64,000 nt of DNA from assembly GCF_000165425.1 (NCBI RefSeq), contig NW_001799211.1, positions 186,001-250,000 on the forward strand, read 5' to 3'. Source of the stretch: Paramecium tetraurelia. Taxonomy: Eukaryota; Ciliophora; Oligohymenophorea; Peniculida; Parameciidae. Made by a program: the position numbers and the translations under genes. Positions 1-11,493 of this stretch are shown here, one piece after another; position 1 is the first letter of the stretch; every line of letters begins with the position of its first letter. Below the pieces are notes generated by a model. It did no database searches. It was not told the origin of the DNA and saw only the letters and a list, made by a program, of their open reading frames with translations.

Positions 1-158
1 CTCTTACATAACCATGTCTCTCAGCATAATCAAGGTGCCTATATTAGGGACTTCCAACTCTTTAGTTTTAATGTGCTTTAAAGACACTGTTGGACTTACC
101 CTTTCTTTATGCTAACAATGATAAACAAATAAAACTCACTTCTTATTCTCTTGCCCAT
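1..158 (-). CDS. RPL8: Ribosomal protein uL2 (RPL8), N-terminal part only
   Basis: This is the 5' end of the large-subunit ribosomal protein uL2, an rRNA-binding protein at the peptidyl-transferase region. The gene runs off the left edge of the window. It starts at 158 with MGKRIRTQRKGK and continues with RHLDYAERHGYVR, the signature of eukaryotic RPL8. A 28-nt intron (112-139, GTGAG...TTAG) must be removed to join MGKRIR to TQRKGK. In-frame TAA and TAG are read as Gln, for example in FKAHQNQRV. Only about 42 codons are visible. Identification rests on the strong N-terminal match. Confidence 0.93.
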
Positions 159-198
159 ATTTAAAAAGATTTTTTTAAATTTTAATATATACTTTCAA

Positions 199-1035
199 TC
201 ACTTTCCAACTCTTAGTGTCTTCCATAGTCTCTCGTATTTATTAAAATGCAAATTACTCATACTTTCTTAAAATCTTTCTTTACTCAAACTCTGATATTC
301 AAGTAAATCCACACTATTTCCATACTTTTAGTTTATTTCCTTAATGCTTTCTACTCTTGAGGAAATATCCCTTTTTTCCATTGATTTGACCAACTCGCTC
401 ATAAAATTCGGTTCTCTTTTACTTCCTTTTTCGTAGGTTGGGATACTTTAAGTCTGTAAATCGAATTGCTCATGTTTCTTTATCATCCTTTCAAGTTTTG
501 ACTATTTAAATGCTAAATATTTATCTTCTCCTTATTGCATCTCCTAACCTTAAGGCTTCGAGACTTACCAAATACAAAATCATTACGCGTTTTAATTTAT
601 TGGTTCTATTTCGTTAAGAAGAACCCGTCAGTATATTTGCTTTTCAGATATTGCATTTATCTGAAATCTAAGCATTTAAATGAACGATGAGACTCACTCT
701 AGAAACTACCTCCAAACTTTGTCTTCCTCTAACCTAACTTCTCCATCTCTTTTTTAATGTACTTCTATCTGTTACTGAATCTATTTGTAAGAAACATGTT
801 AATCTATTCCTATTTATCCTATCTAGGCTCCAAAAAACTAGAAGTATGGATTTCTTGCTCCTTTTGCCTACTCAAAACATTCTCACTATATTCTAACAAA
901 TTTTCATAATCATTTTACTCTACCCTTCTTTCTTAGTGTTCCAATTTGTCTGTTCTCCTTAAATCCAAGTATTTGTTTGAGTTACTGTTGCACCTCAATT
1001 CCCCTTTTTGTCACGGTGATTCTTTCGTATTCCAT
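199..1035 (-). CDS. Hypothetical charged protein, three exons
   Basis: The start codon is at 1035 and the TGA stop at 199-201. Two introns restore one frame: about 893-923 (31 nt) and 544-575 (32 nt). The product is about 255 residues, rich in Lys, Glu, Gln and Ser, and begins MEYERITVTKRGIEVQQQ. There is no signal peptide or membrane segment, and no family is recognised. The middle is basic and the C-terminal third (NQKYGNSVDLLEYQSLSKER) looks helical. Its start codon lies only 14 bp from that of the divergent gene at 1050, so the two probably share a promoter. Confidence 0.7.
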
Positions 1036-1049
1036 TATTAATAAATTTA

Positions 1050-1794
1050 ATGTTCTCAATGTTTAAAAAGAAAGAGCAGGCCCAATAGTCAACTGCTCCT
1101 CCCCCGCCACCCATCTAATAATAATAGTAAGCTCCATAGCAGCCTCCAGTTGTTCCCCCTCAGCAATCTGCCCCTAAAGGATCAATGTTCAAAGGAAGCC
1201 TTAAAGTAAAGGCACCACCTCCTTAAACATCAGAAATATTATAATAGTAGACGTAGCCCCAAACACAACAGACATAATTAACTTAATCTTAATCCAATTC
1301 AGATATCTTATCCCCAGAGAGTGATGCTTACAAGCAATAATTTAATTAGGTGGAAATACCTACTACATAAGAAGAATCCAATGTTGAGCAAAAAGTAGAA
1401 GTGAAATTAAATGTAGAAGAGGTCAAAAAGAAGCCAACTGGCTTTGGGTTTTTAAAAAAAAAATAGCCTGAACAAGCACTTCCTACAGATGAATCATTAC
1501 AAGAATAGGTGGAAAGCCAGATTACTTATGGAATTTAAGTTAAACAAAATTAGGTGCAAGAAGTCAATCGATAATAGGAGTACACGTAGGAGTAATCCTA
1601 TTAATAAAATTACTCTCCAAAGTAGCCAAAAGAATTGAGTAATAATGAGGATTAAAAAAAACAGATCTATAAGTAAAATGAACATAATGAAAGGGAGATT
1701 GAATAATAATAATAATATCAATAATTATAGTAATACTAACAACAGTAATAATTGTAATTATAATAATAACAATAACAATAATAACAATAATAAC

Positions 1795-1836
<42 letters not shown>

Positions 1837-3965
1837 CATAATAATTCTTATACTAATCCTAAACTAATTCAATTTCACCATTAAAGAGTTCTATCATTAA
1901 TAAAAGTTAGATTATTTAAAATTCGACCAATCCTCAACTTGATAATTCTTATGTAAAACAACATTAAATGATTATGGAAGAATTGGAGTACTTCCAAACC
2001 GAAGCTAATAAAAAGAAAGCTCAAATTTACATATCTCAATAAGAGATTGAGAAGCACATCGTTCAATATCAACTTAAATTATAAGAGTATAATAGTCGAC
2101 TTACTCAATTATCCATTGAGTAATAAGTTTGTGCACAATAGGAATAATTTGAGAAAGCAGAGGAAATAGAACAGTCCTTAAAATAAATTTAAGATAAAAT
2201 CACTTAAATAGATAATTAGATCAAATAAGAAGAATTATAGTACACTAAATTATAGGATGAGAAGGAAAATATAAGAGGGGAAGAATATCCATTCTATTAA
2301 GAAACCGAATAAAAACTAGAAGAAATTGAAAGATTACATATCAAATATAGTGATTAATACAGATTTGAAGGATAGGCCTCAATTAAGAAATTGCAATAAC
2401 ACATCGAAGAAGAAAATGAGAGAGTGAAAATCTAATAAATTCACACTGAGATTGATAGTAAGCATTTAGATGAAGAGGAATAACATTTGAATCAAATTAT
2501 GGATAATCAAACTAAGGAATATAGAATCGAGTAAGACCAATTAATTAATAAAAAGTCATCTCTGGAATCTGAGATTGCAGAATTGCAATTACTATTAAAT
2601 CAAAAGAAAAATGAGTTATAAAAGGTGAATGTTGATCTACATTCAACCAAAGAGAAAATTTAATAAGTGCAATAAAAATTCAATTTATAATTAAGTAAAG
2701 TTTAAAACAAGAGAACAAAACTTAATGATGAGCTCAATAGTTTAGCCACTGAAAGAGCCCAGATTGAAGCCCTTGAAGGAGATAGTCTTAGAAAATAACA
2801 CGAATATAAGAATAAACTGGAATACTTATCATAATAATTGGAAGCGATTAAAGAGAAAAGAAACGAACTCATACGAAAAGCCAATTTAGTACCTGAATAA
2901 TGCCAATAAGAATTGGATGTAACATTCAAGTATTAAGAGGCTAAAAAAGCCAGCTTAGAAGCATTGAAGGAGTTAGCATAGGTTTAGAGGTAAATTGATG
3001 AATTGAATTACAAGAGGAATATGGGATAATCTTAATTGCATGAAATTCTAAATAAAAAAAGTGAACTTTAGAAGAAATTGCCTAAGATGATTGATGATAA
3101 GGCATTATTAGTGCAGAACAAAAACTTTAAAGGTGCTGCATAAATTAATGAATAAATAAAAGAAGTTTAGAGGTAGATTTCTTTATATGAAGAGAAAATA
3201 TCAGAGAATCAAACTATTGAAACTCAAATTCTAAAAGAAATTGATGAAATAGAGGATTCCTTATTGTCTAGATAACACCAATATTAATAATTGTAATAAA
3301 ATGCCGAAATTTGCAGATATTTTGTTTTAGAATTGAAGTTGCAAGAGATTTAATAGATTGATTATTATGGGTTATCATACTTAGTGTTAGATGTATTATT
3401 ATAAATTTAATTAATTTTAGATTAAAAATGAGTTGGAATAATTATTTAATAAATATTAGGATTTAATTTATGCAAATAGAAAGGTTTCAGTTGATAATGT
3501 AGATTAGGTGTAGGATCATGAATAAGAGGTTATCGACAATAATGTTAATGAAATTGAGGATTAATAAGAGCATTAATACGAATAACATTAAGAAGAGGAT
3601 AATCAAGTGGAAAATGAATAGATTGAATAGGTTGTTGAATAGGTTATTGAATCAAATGAATAAGAATAAATTTAATAATCATAAGAAGTTGTAGTTGAAA
3701 TGAGTGAAGAAGAAATTTAAAATTATATTAATAATCAAAAGTAGATATATTTGGATATTTAATAAAAAGTATAGTAATTAGAAGAATAGGTCTCAGATCA
3801 TTGTTAGGTAATTATTGTGATTAATTAAAGAAAGAGCAATATGAGGAAGCTGACTAGATTCAACAAGAAGTAGATACTCTTACACAATAAGCTAATGGAA
3901 TACAAATAGAACTTAAATAGAAATATAATGTAGATATATTATAGCCAGAAGATCAAGAGAATTGA
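1050..3965 (+). CDS. Large coiled-coil protein with poly-Gln tract
   Basis: A long frame uses TAA and TAG as Gln throughout. It starts at 1050 (MFSMFKKKEQ; Met at 1059 is an alternative) and ends at TGA 3963-3965. About the first 200 residues are Pro/Gln-rich, followed by a poly-Gln tract encoded mainly by TAA (near 1700-1850). From about residue 290 to the end the sequence is Glu/Lys/Gln-rich heptad-like coiled coil. The C terminus reads ADQIQQEVDTLTQQANGIQ. Introns are a clear 28-nt one at 3393-3420 and a probable 23-nt one at 3808-3830 that ends AAG. It could be a cytoskeletal or basal-body scaffold, but this is only inferred from composition. The total is about 950 residues. Confidence 0.8.
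1702..1845 (+). repeat. TAA-rich trinucleotide repeat encoding poly-Gln
   Basis: AAT/TAA triplets with occasional CAA and CAG run through this interval. The longest pure stretch is about 41 bp (1795-1835). In the frame of the surrounding gene every unit is TAA, CAA or TAG, that is glutamine, so the microsatellite is a coding poly-Q tract. In the standard code it would be a run of stop codons. Such triplet runs often vary in length between alleles. Confidence 0.9.
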
Positions 3966-4058
3966 TCTGTTTTTAATTTTTATTATTGATTAATATAAAA
4001 AACAAATGTTGAAATAATCTATGAGTCTTTATAAATGGCAATTTATATTAATAGATGT

Positions 4059-6183
4059 TCAAATAAGCTCAAATAAATCTGTCTTGTTACTATTATTATT
4101 TTTATTGTTATTAACAGGAGGATCATCGAAATTTAAAAGATCAATATCTTATTATTACTCCTTTTGGATATTTTACTGATTTTCATCTTATTGTTCTTTG
4201 ACCTAGGTTTCTGGTTTCTCTTCTCCTTTGTAAATCTTAACTTCCTGTTAATTGCTTCAAATGTGAATAAATAAATACTTGACTTTAATTTTGATGTTCT
4301 TATACAATTGATGTGGTAGTTTGTGGAATAGATTGCTGATGCTCCCCATATTTTCTAAAGCTAAAACTAAATCTTAGGTTTCCCATAAGCGTAGATCCTT
4401 TGAAAAATTGGAGAAGGTTCCACTATTAAAGCAAACTAAGTTCTTAACAATTTCAGGGTCGGTTGACAACAATCTCCAATAAATATAGGTTCTATCCCTA
4501 ACATCAGGATTAAATGAGTCTTTGGCAGATACGATCAACTATTAGATAAGAGCAGAACATTATGATGGATATTTGAGATATAATTAGACTGCTGAAGTAA
4601 GTAATTAGAGTTAAACTAATCTATCTTCCATTTAGAAATTATCGATATACTCTTTCATTTTTTCTACTGATTTAGGAATGAATTCACCAAATTCTCCTAC
4701 AATCCATGCACATGCACTCTATCACTATCAATAAACTTAATTACTTTAGATTCTGATTCATTTGCATAATCGATGATAGAATATATGACTTTTAGACTAT
4801 CTTCATGTTTATACATCTATTTGCTCTTTTTGTAAATAAGTTGCATTTAAATGAGCAATTCTTAGACTGGCTCAGTTGGTGATTAAATGTTTTTAGCAAA
4901 TTCCACTAAAATAGAGACTGCTCTATCAATTAAGAATATCATTTTACTTATCCAAGGCTTTGTCATAAGTGATTGCTATTTTTCCAATTGACTTAATAGT
5001 CTTTCTGACAAAATGAGGATCGGCTTCATTTAAATAAATGAGAAGTTCATTAAGAACTTAAGCAAAGTTTTTGGAATCACAAATTCTAACCATGATATCC
5101 AATTTCTCGTATTTGATATAATAGGGTTCATTAAATGAACAGAAAAACACCTTAACATCGTTTTCGAACAAGATTGGGAACTTCTGTAAAATCAAAGAGA
5201 TGTTTCTTAGGATTGTGTATTATACTTCTGGTTGATTCCAAGATAATAGGGAAATTAAAGAGGGTGCCACTTTCTTACATAAATTCTTAACTAGTTCTCC
5301 ATTATCTAAGAAATCCAAATATTTGAGTATAACCTTAACAGCACAAAATGTAACAGTTGGATTTATGTGACTCAGTCTTGGTAGTGTTCTTTCTATTATT
5401 ACTTCAGCTTATTTTGAATCCTATGGATTATAAGTGGCTAAATAATCCAAAATAAATATCTATCCCCATTCAATGCATTCATCAACAGCCAATAACAACT
5501 TTTAAATGATCTTCTGGTTCAAATTGATAATTTATTTGCCACTTACAACCTCAATTTCTCTCATTGATTATATCAAATTAGCCAAAACTAATGCATTTGA
5601 TTCCTTCTCTAATAACTTCTACAGAATTTCCAACAACGGAGGACATATCTCAGGGGACACTTCATATACCTAAAAGGAATCAAATTAGTATCTACTTTTG
5701 GGACACACAACACTGCAGTTTTACGGACATAAGGGTCATCATCCTATATACAATCTTTAAGAGGCTCTATTAAATATTCATTAAGTTTCGGTACTCTCAA
5801 GCACCCGAAAGTCCTTATGGCTAGTGCTCTTACCAAAGGATTCTCTGATTTTCTCACATCCTTCCTAAAATTTTGTATCACCATTATGGCATCATCTGGC
5901 TTTTATCTGGAATAGTTGACAATATATAAATAAATCTAAGGAATAATCATTTATCATTACTAGTTTTTTCATCTCTATGTCATTAAATTCTAAACACTTT
6001 ATGACAGATTGAAATAGATCTGATACGTCTTTGCCCACTGTCATATAAGCAATCACCTTCTTAACAGCCTACACAATTGTTGTTAATCATTACTTCTTTC
6101 TTCTTTTCAAAATTCAGATCATTTAAATCAGCATAAAGCTCTTGCAATTCTCCACGCTATGGATTATTTCCAAAATAAGCCAT
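4059..6183 (-). CDS. Beta-adaptin (AP-1/AP-2 beta subunit), trunk without ear
   Basis: This is the clathrin adaptor beta subunit. It starts at 6183 ([20 protein letters not shown]). The Armadillo-like trunk shows [35 protein letters not shown] and [17 protein letters not shown]. At least six short introns are needed, including 6069-6093 and others near 5940, 5680, 4940, 4770 and 4270. The tail is short and hydrophilic and carries a clathrin-box-like DLLNFDD. It then ends ...TDLFELI at TGA 4059-4061. I estimate about 655 residues, against roughly 940 in animals, so the C-terminal appendage is absent. It lies tail-to-tail with the coiled-coil gene (93 bp gap). Confidence 0.9.
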
Positions 6184-6223
6184 TTAAATATTAAAAATTT
6201 ATATATAAAAACTCTAATTATAT

Positions 6224-7018
6224 TCATACTTCTAATTCTTTAATGCCCTCCAAACCCCCCTTTTTAATACTAAAATATCTATCATCCCCCTTTGGAACAT
6301 CAGCTTCTGTAGGGTTAATCCTAATCATAATAGATTATTTCATATTATCTAGTATTCTATCGCCTAAATTTCTGATGCTTGGAATTGCAGTACCTGCTCC
6401 AATCTCTATTACACAAACCTTATTGGTTTTGTTTTTCTCTACAAAATCAAAGAATCGTTTCTCCTACTGATCGTATATAGATGAAATCCAATCCCAATCA
6501 CCAAACATCAATATATTAGGTCTTAATAAACGCTTGCATTCACATTTAGGCAAAGGATCAGCTGCTGAAAACTTCTCTAGATCAATTGATAAATCTTTAA
6601 ACTAATGAGCATCATATAATTTATCACATGGAGTACATTAGAATTTATGAATTGATCCATGCATTTCATAAATATGATTACTATCAAATCCAGCCTTCTG
6701 AAACTGTCCATCCACATTACTTGTTATTACAAAGTAATCCCTATTTTAGAATATTTTTTTGAGTATCTAAAATCCATCATGAGGAACGGCATTTCGATAC
6801 ATATGTAATCGATGTCCATAAAATCCCCAAAATAAGTTAGGATTATAATCCATAAATGATGGATTAGCGCAATCTGTAAATCCAAATTTGTTTTCAAAAG
6901 GTCTATATACTGTCCAAAATCCCTTGTTACCTCTAAAATCAGGTAGACCTGAATCAACTCCCATACCTGCTCCAGCTGTGATAATAAATGCTTAGCACTC
7001 TTTGATGTATTTTTACAT
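6224..7018 (-). CDS. Sir2-family NAD-dependent protein deacylase
   Basis: A single exon of 264 residues starts at 7018 (MQKYIKECQAFIITAGAGMG). The NAD-binding motifs of sirtuins are clear: GAGMGVDSGLPDFRG, then TSNVDGQFQKAGF (usual form Q/NN-D-x-L/H). The catalytic His is in EMHGSIHKFQC. Zinc ligands are likely the CTPC and CEC pairs, and IEIGAGTAIPSI is the second nucleotide-binding segment. The NVDGQFQKAGF form and the FGDWDW segment differ from the common SIRT1-SIRT5 consensus and resemble an unusual Sir2 subgroup. The stop codon is only about 40 bp from the adaptin start. Whether the substrate is histone or not cannot be told. Confidence 0.9.
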
Positions 7019-7864
7019 TGATAGAAATTATAATTATTAATTTTAGAATTGAACTCCTATTATATATCAAAAAATTATTTTTATAAAATATTTTATCATC
7101 TAAATGTTATGTATTTGGAAACATAGAACTCATATATATTAGCTATATCTGAACTAACGGATTGCTTGTACCAGCTATAATAGAGCAATTCAAAAAGCGA
7201 TATTCGTGTTAAATGTAATCTAATTTAAATAACATAATTAATTAGCCTCCTTAGTAATTTTAAAATCAAGAAAATTTCAAATTTAAGATAATTTAGTTAT
7301 GCTTCTAATATCAGATATTCTAATTTAAATTCATTGATTTTTCAAAGTAATATAAACGATATTAAGTAAAATTTTATAAACCCAACAAGAGTCAATTATC
7401 TAAATCATTATATAGGATGAGTTGTATGAGAATCATTATCTTAAGAAAAAATTCAATTTTATATTATAGTTGCGGTAGTTCATAATCATAAATAATGTGG
7501 AGATGAATAGAGAATAGAATTTAATTTACAATTTGTTGTTTTAAATACGGTTTGAAACAAGGAATTCAAAAGTAGTTATTACTAAGTCTCTAAAGGTGTT
7601 GAAAATCAAAGGTATATGAATTAAAAATCATAGGTTGGCATAATAATATGATTTAATTATTAATTATAATAATTTTATCTTTTTGAAATTTAATAACGAT
7701 TTTAAAATGGTAAAATATAAAAGTGTCTCGATAGATATCACAAATGATATTAATTTTAACCTGATCTTAGTGAAAGAAATAAAAAACTTCAGATATCAAT
7801 GATTAATTTAAGGTTGGTTCAAATATATTTGCAAATATTAAGATATTGAAATAAATTTAATTAA
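7019..7864. other. Intergenic stretch, no gene seen
   Basis: About 845 bp separate the sirtuin start from the next plus-strand gene, long for this window. The sequence is very AT-rich with only short frames. One 36-codon frame from an ATG near 7502 has no recognisable content. I see no RNA gene. It may hold promoters for both neighbours. Confidence 0.5.
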
Positions 7865-8861
7865 ATGATTCTTTCCAGAGGGTTGAAACAACAATTCAGA
7901 TAGGTTACTATCTAAACATTTGCTAATACAACAAGAGTACCTAATCCATTTGCTCATCATCACGATGATCATGGACACGAACATGAGGATCATGGACATG
8001 GTCATGACAGTCATGGAACAAAACATTTGGGGAGCAGACCAAAGGTTGAATATAATACCATTACTACCTTTTTAGACCACAAAAATTTGTATACTTATTT
8101 TGAGTGTAATTTTTTATAATGAATTTATAGAGGGACCTGGATATATGTATTATCCAGGAGTGAATTATAACGAGGCTCACGGTAAGCCATATGACTGGAG
8201 AGATGATCCCAAATATAATCCGGATTACTTAACTCCAACAAAGAATATCGGTTGTCCAGATCCAAAAACATATGTTTGGCCATTCGAAGGAAAATTTGAA
8301 CCCTTCAACCCTTCTGAAGCATTGCCTCAAAATCATCTATATGATCCAACCCTACTATTAAAGCCAGAAAACAAATAGATTGGTCAACCAATACAACATT
8401 TGACTGCAGCTCAATAGGATTAAGATGCAGATGTGAACCATGAATTTGATTACGAATCTGAAGATTGCGATTTTTAGACAGAAAGCTTCAGAACATAGCA
8501 TTTTAGAAAGAGAGGACCAATGTGGCCATGGGCTCTAATAGCCACAATGCCATTTGTATATTTCTGTAAAATTAACCCTCTAATAATATATAGGGGTTGA
8601 ATTCTTATATCAGAGATATCCAGATGAAGATCATTGGAGAATAACTCACCCACCTCCTCTTAACTATCCTGATAGTGAAGTATAAATTGAGATAGAAATT
8701 AGGACACTGATGATACAGATACATATTAAGATTACCATTCACCAAGTGGAAGATTTTTGAGAGACATAGGAATAATAGGAGATTTATGGTTTGACATAAA
8801 GGATGGTAAGAAAGTGATGAATAAATGGGCAGGATGCAATCAACCTTTGCCAGATATTTGA
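7865..8861 (+). CDS. Probable mitochondrial membrane protein with His-rich segment
   Basis: The start at 7865 gives MILSRGLKQQFRQVTIQTFA, a basic amphipathic presequence typical of mitochondrial import. A His/Asp-rich stretch follows (HHHDDHGHEHEDHGHGHD). After a 25-nt intron near 8105-8129 comes a Tyr/Pro/Trp-rich domain (GPGYMYYPGVNYNEAHGKPY). One hydrophobic segment, MWPWALIATMPFVYF, may cross the inner membrane. Two more introns (about 28 nt near 8563, 23 nt near 8680) lead to the end ...QPLPDI. The layout (presequence, soluble domain, one membrane pass, aromatic tail) is like accessory subunits of respiratory complexes, but I do not recognise the family. It lies tail-to-tail with delta-COP (42 bp). 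Confidence 0.75.
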
Positions 8862-8903
8862 AATTATAAATCATTATAGCTATCTGCATTATTAATATTA
8901 AAT

Positions 8904-9745
8904 TCATTCGAATGAAGTGGATTCTTTCTTCTTTGTTAATTACATGCCTTTTTTAGGAGCTTATTTCACATTAGATTTTTGAGTCACTTGGGATTATGAT
9001 TGTGTACTTAAATTTTCATTGATTACTTCAGGTTTTGGTGCTGGATTTACTTTTTCTAACTTCATTACTATTTAAATACCCTCATTTTATGGTAACTTGA
9101 ATGCATTATCAATAGCTTTGGATTGTTTTTAATTCCTTTTCTAAGCTAATTCTTCTTATCTTTTCCTTTCCATTTCCATCTAATGTTTTTTGGCTTATTC
9201 TTTTGCTTCATTTTCCTAATGTCTTATAATGACCTTTTATTACTCTTGCTTTGGTTAACATCAAATGGATCTTCTCTTCTGAACTTTCCATTTCAAGAGC
9301 TGTCTACACTTAACTTGTAGTTGTGCTTTCTCTCAACCCTGCTGATATTATATCGTCAATAGCTAAAAGAATCTCAAAACTATTCTTTTTTATTGACTCC
9401 TCGCTAACTATACATTTGTACAAACAATACTTTATTAGCAGATATCAGAGAGGACATTCTTCAATATCCTTAATACTTCTAAATCCTCAATTATATTGCT
9501 ATTTTTTGAAGTAATCAAAACTATATAAATGTTATCTATTGGAGTGTATATATATCTCTGATTCTCGTGATCTATAAATGTATGCTATTAAGTTGGTGAA
9601 ATCAATTTAGGAAAATTACGAACTTGCTAAATATAATTACAAATATTCTTACTTCCCTTAATTCATTTGTTGTAATTCCTTAAAATTATCTACCTATAAA
9701 AAGGATTCCATTTTTATCACATATCGCTGCTGAGATAATAACCAT
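8904..9745 (-). CDS. Coatomer delta subunit (delta-COP), N-terminal half only
   Basis: Delta-COP is a subunit of the COPI coat acting in Golgi-ER transport. The start is at 9745 (MVIISAAICDKNGILFIGRQ). The longin-like domain shows RYIYTPIDNIYIVLITSKNS and IEDLEVLRILKN. Introns include a 26-nt one near 9630-9655 and a 26-nt one ending AAG near 9440-9465. A charged helical linker follows, with the family-typical KKGMQLTKKKES. The frame then stops at TGA 8904-8906, only 42 bp from the next gene. The mu-homology domain that completes the roughly 510-residue family protein is missing. It is either a truncated paralogue or an independent short form. Confidence 0.87.
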
Positions 9746-10241
9746 CTTACGTGTATTAATATAATATAAAATAATTATTTTATTATTCTTAGTGATTCCT
9801 CATATTGGATAGTGAATAGAATTTATATAGATAATCCATTTGTTTTACTATGGAGATAGATGAAATTTGATTATTACTGGGATTCCAAATTTGATAATCA
9901 TTTTTATTACCAAATAAATAGAACAACTTCATTTGGTAGTAATGTTAGACAAAATAAACAAGTACCTTTGAATAAGGATGTTATTTTAGATTCTATTTAA
10001 ATTATTAAATTATTTATAATCAAATATTTATAATCTCAATCCCTAAAACATCAAATTGAATAGATCATCTGGTTTTAATAGCCTAGGTCACTTTTTTTAT
10101 TAAATATGTATTGATATATAAATGAACTCCTATTTTATCTGTGAATTGATGGGTTCTTCTGTTTAAAATGAAACAAATGTTCGATTATATTAATGTATAA
10201 AAACGGTATTTAAATCAATATTTTTATTATCGAACAAAAGA
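9746..10241. other. Intergenic region upstream of trichocyst gene
   Basis: About 496 bp between divergent start codons (delta-COP and a trichocyst matrix protein). It is AT-rich with no convincing reading frame. It presumably holds the promoter of the highly expressed secretory gene. Confidence 0.45.
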
Positions 10242-11493
10242 ATGAAAAGTATATCAGGAGTATTAGTCATTCTGCTTCTAAGTCAGAGTGTTTTCTGCAG
10301 CCCTAAGAAAATCAATACAGATTTTTTGAATTTGCTTAGTTCTAAAACTAAATGTGATGAGTTCTTAGGATGCCATTCAATCAGTCCTTACTTTATTAGA
10401 GGATCTATAGGGAGCAAATGTTGAAGCTCAAGACAAAGCTGATCTCACATTTTAACGATTTGAACAAGCCATTTTGCAAGACATCAATGAGTTCTCAGGA
10501 ATTGTCAATGTCAATTCCAAGAGTGCTGCTGCAGCTCAATAAGACTTGGAAGCTGTCGAGTAATTGTTTATCTTTCAACTTAAAGCCTTAAAATCCAATA
10601 AACAACAGACTACTTGAATTGGAATAACAAGCGATACAAGGCAAATGAAGTTAAGCTTGAAAATTTAGCTGAATAAAGATGCGAAGCCAATGCCTTGTTC
10701 ATTGACACATTGAGAGAATATAAGAATGCACTTTCCGTCCTTGATTGGGTAAGAAGCGATGCACAAAGCAAACAAAGCACATTAATAGAAAAGAGCCACA
10801 TCGGAGATTATGCAGAGAAATTGAGCAAGTATGCTAATCTATTTGAAGAATAAGCAGTCTAAGATTTTGTCAAATTAGGTGAAGAAGAAGTCTCTTTCGC
10901 ATAGACAAGTACAAAATACTAGATAATGCATTTAGGATAACATGGAAACGGCCAATAAATAGCCTCATTAGTAGAAAAGGATGTCGTAGGAATTATTCAA
11001 TAATTAATTGAGAAATTAAGAGATACCATCAAGAGTCTTGAAGAACAAGAAATTCAATCAGCCAACGATTTCGCTGATTTCAAGACAAATTTATTGGCTG
11101 AATAGGAATCTCTTAAGCAAGAGTATGATGCCAAAGCCAAATTCTTGAATTCCTTACAAAATGACAAGGAATTGGCCTCTGACATCTTGACCAAAAAAAA
11201 AGAACTTTAAGATTAAAGCATGAGAATCTTGAGCTTGACTTAAGGTACTTAGCAATCTATATTATCTATTAGAGGAATACAATTACAAGAAGAAATTATA
11301 CAACTCAGAAAAAGGCAAAAGACATGAAGGAAACTAGTTATTAGAAGAATCACTTCTAATTTACAGGGAAAAGATGGCTACCGTAAATGAATACTTGAAA
11401 AAGAGAGTTAACGAATATGTTGGAGAATCCCTTGTTGAAGAACATGCTGTCAGCAATCAAGCTCCAGTTCAAAATAGAAAGGGAAAATAATGA
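10242..11493 (+). CDS. Trichocyst matrix protein (TMP family), gene 1
   Basis: TMPs are secreted proteins packed as a crystal in trichocysts, the extrusive organelles of Paramecium. The start at 10242 gives a signal peptide, MKSISGVLVILLLSQSVFCS. Typical TMP helical sequence follows (DAIQSVLTLLEDLQGANVEA and NKRYKANEVKLENLAEQRCE). The C terminus is KKRVNEYVGESLVEE...RKGK with TGA at 11491. Introns at 10560-10585 (ends AAG) and 11245-11272 restore the frame. Near 10354-10369 the signal-peptide frame and the mature frame differ by one base, and no good short intron bridges them (see findings). The length, about 390 residues, suits the family. Confidence 0.85.

Noticed and set aside
1564-1839. 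Long poly-Ile minus-strand frame opposite the repeat
   Set aside because: It is the antisense of the TAA/AAT repeat in the poly-Gln gene and has no protein-like sequence outside it.
6243-6470. Hydrophobic plus-strand frame
   Set aside because: Antisense of the sirtuin C terminus, which has conserved motifs.
7838-8026. Met-rich minus-strand frame
   Set aside because: Antisense of the His/Asp-rich segment of the plus-strand mitochondrial gene.
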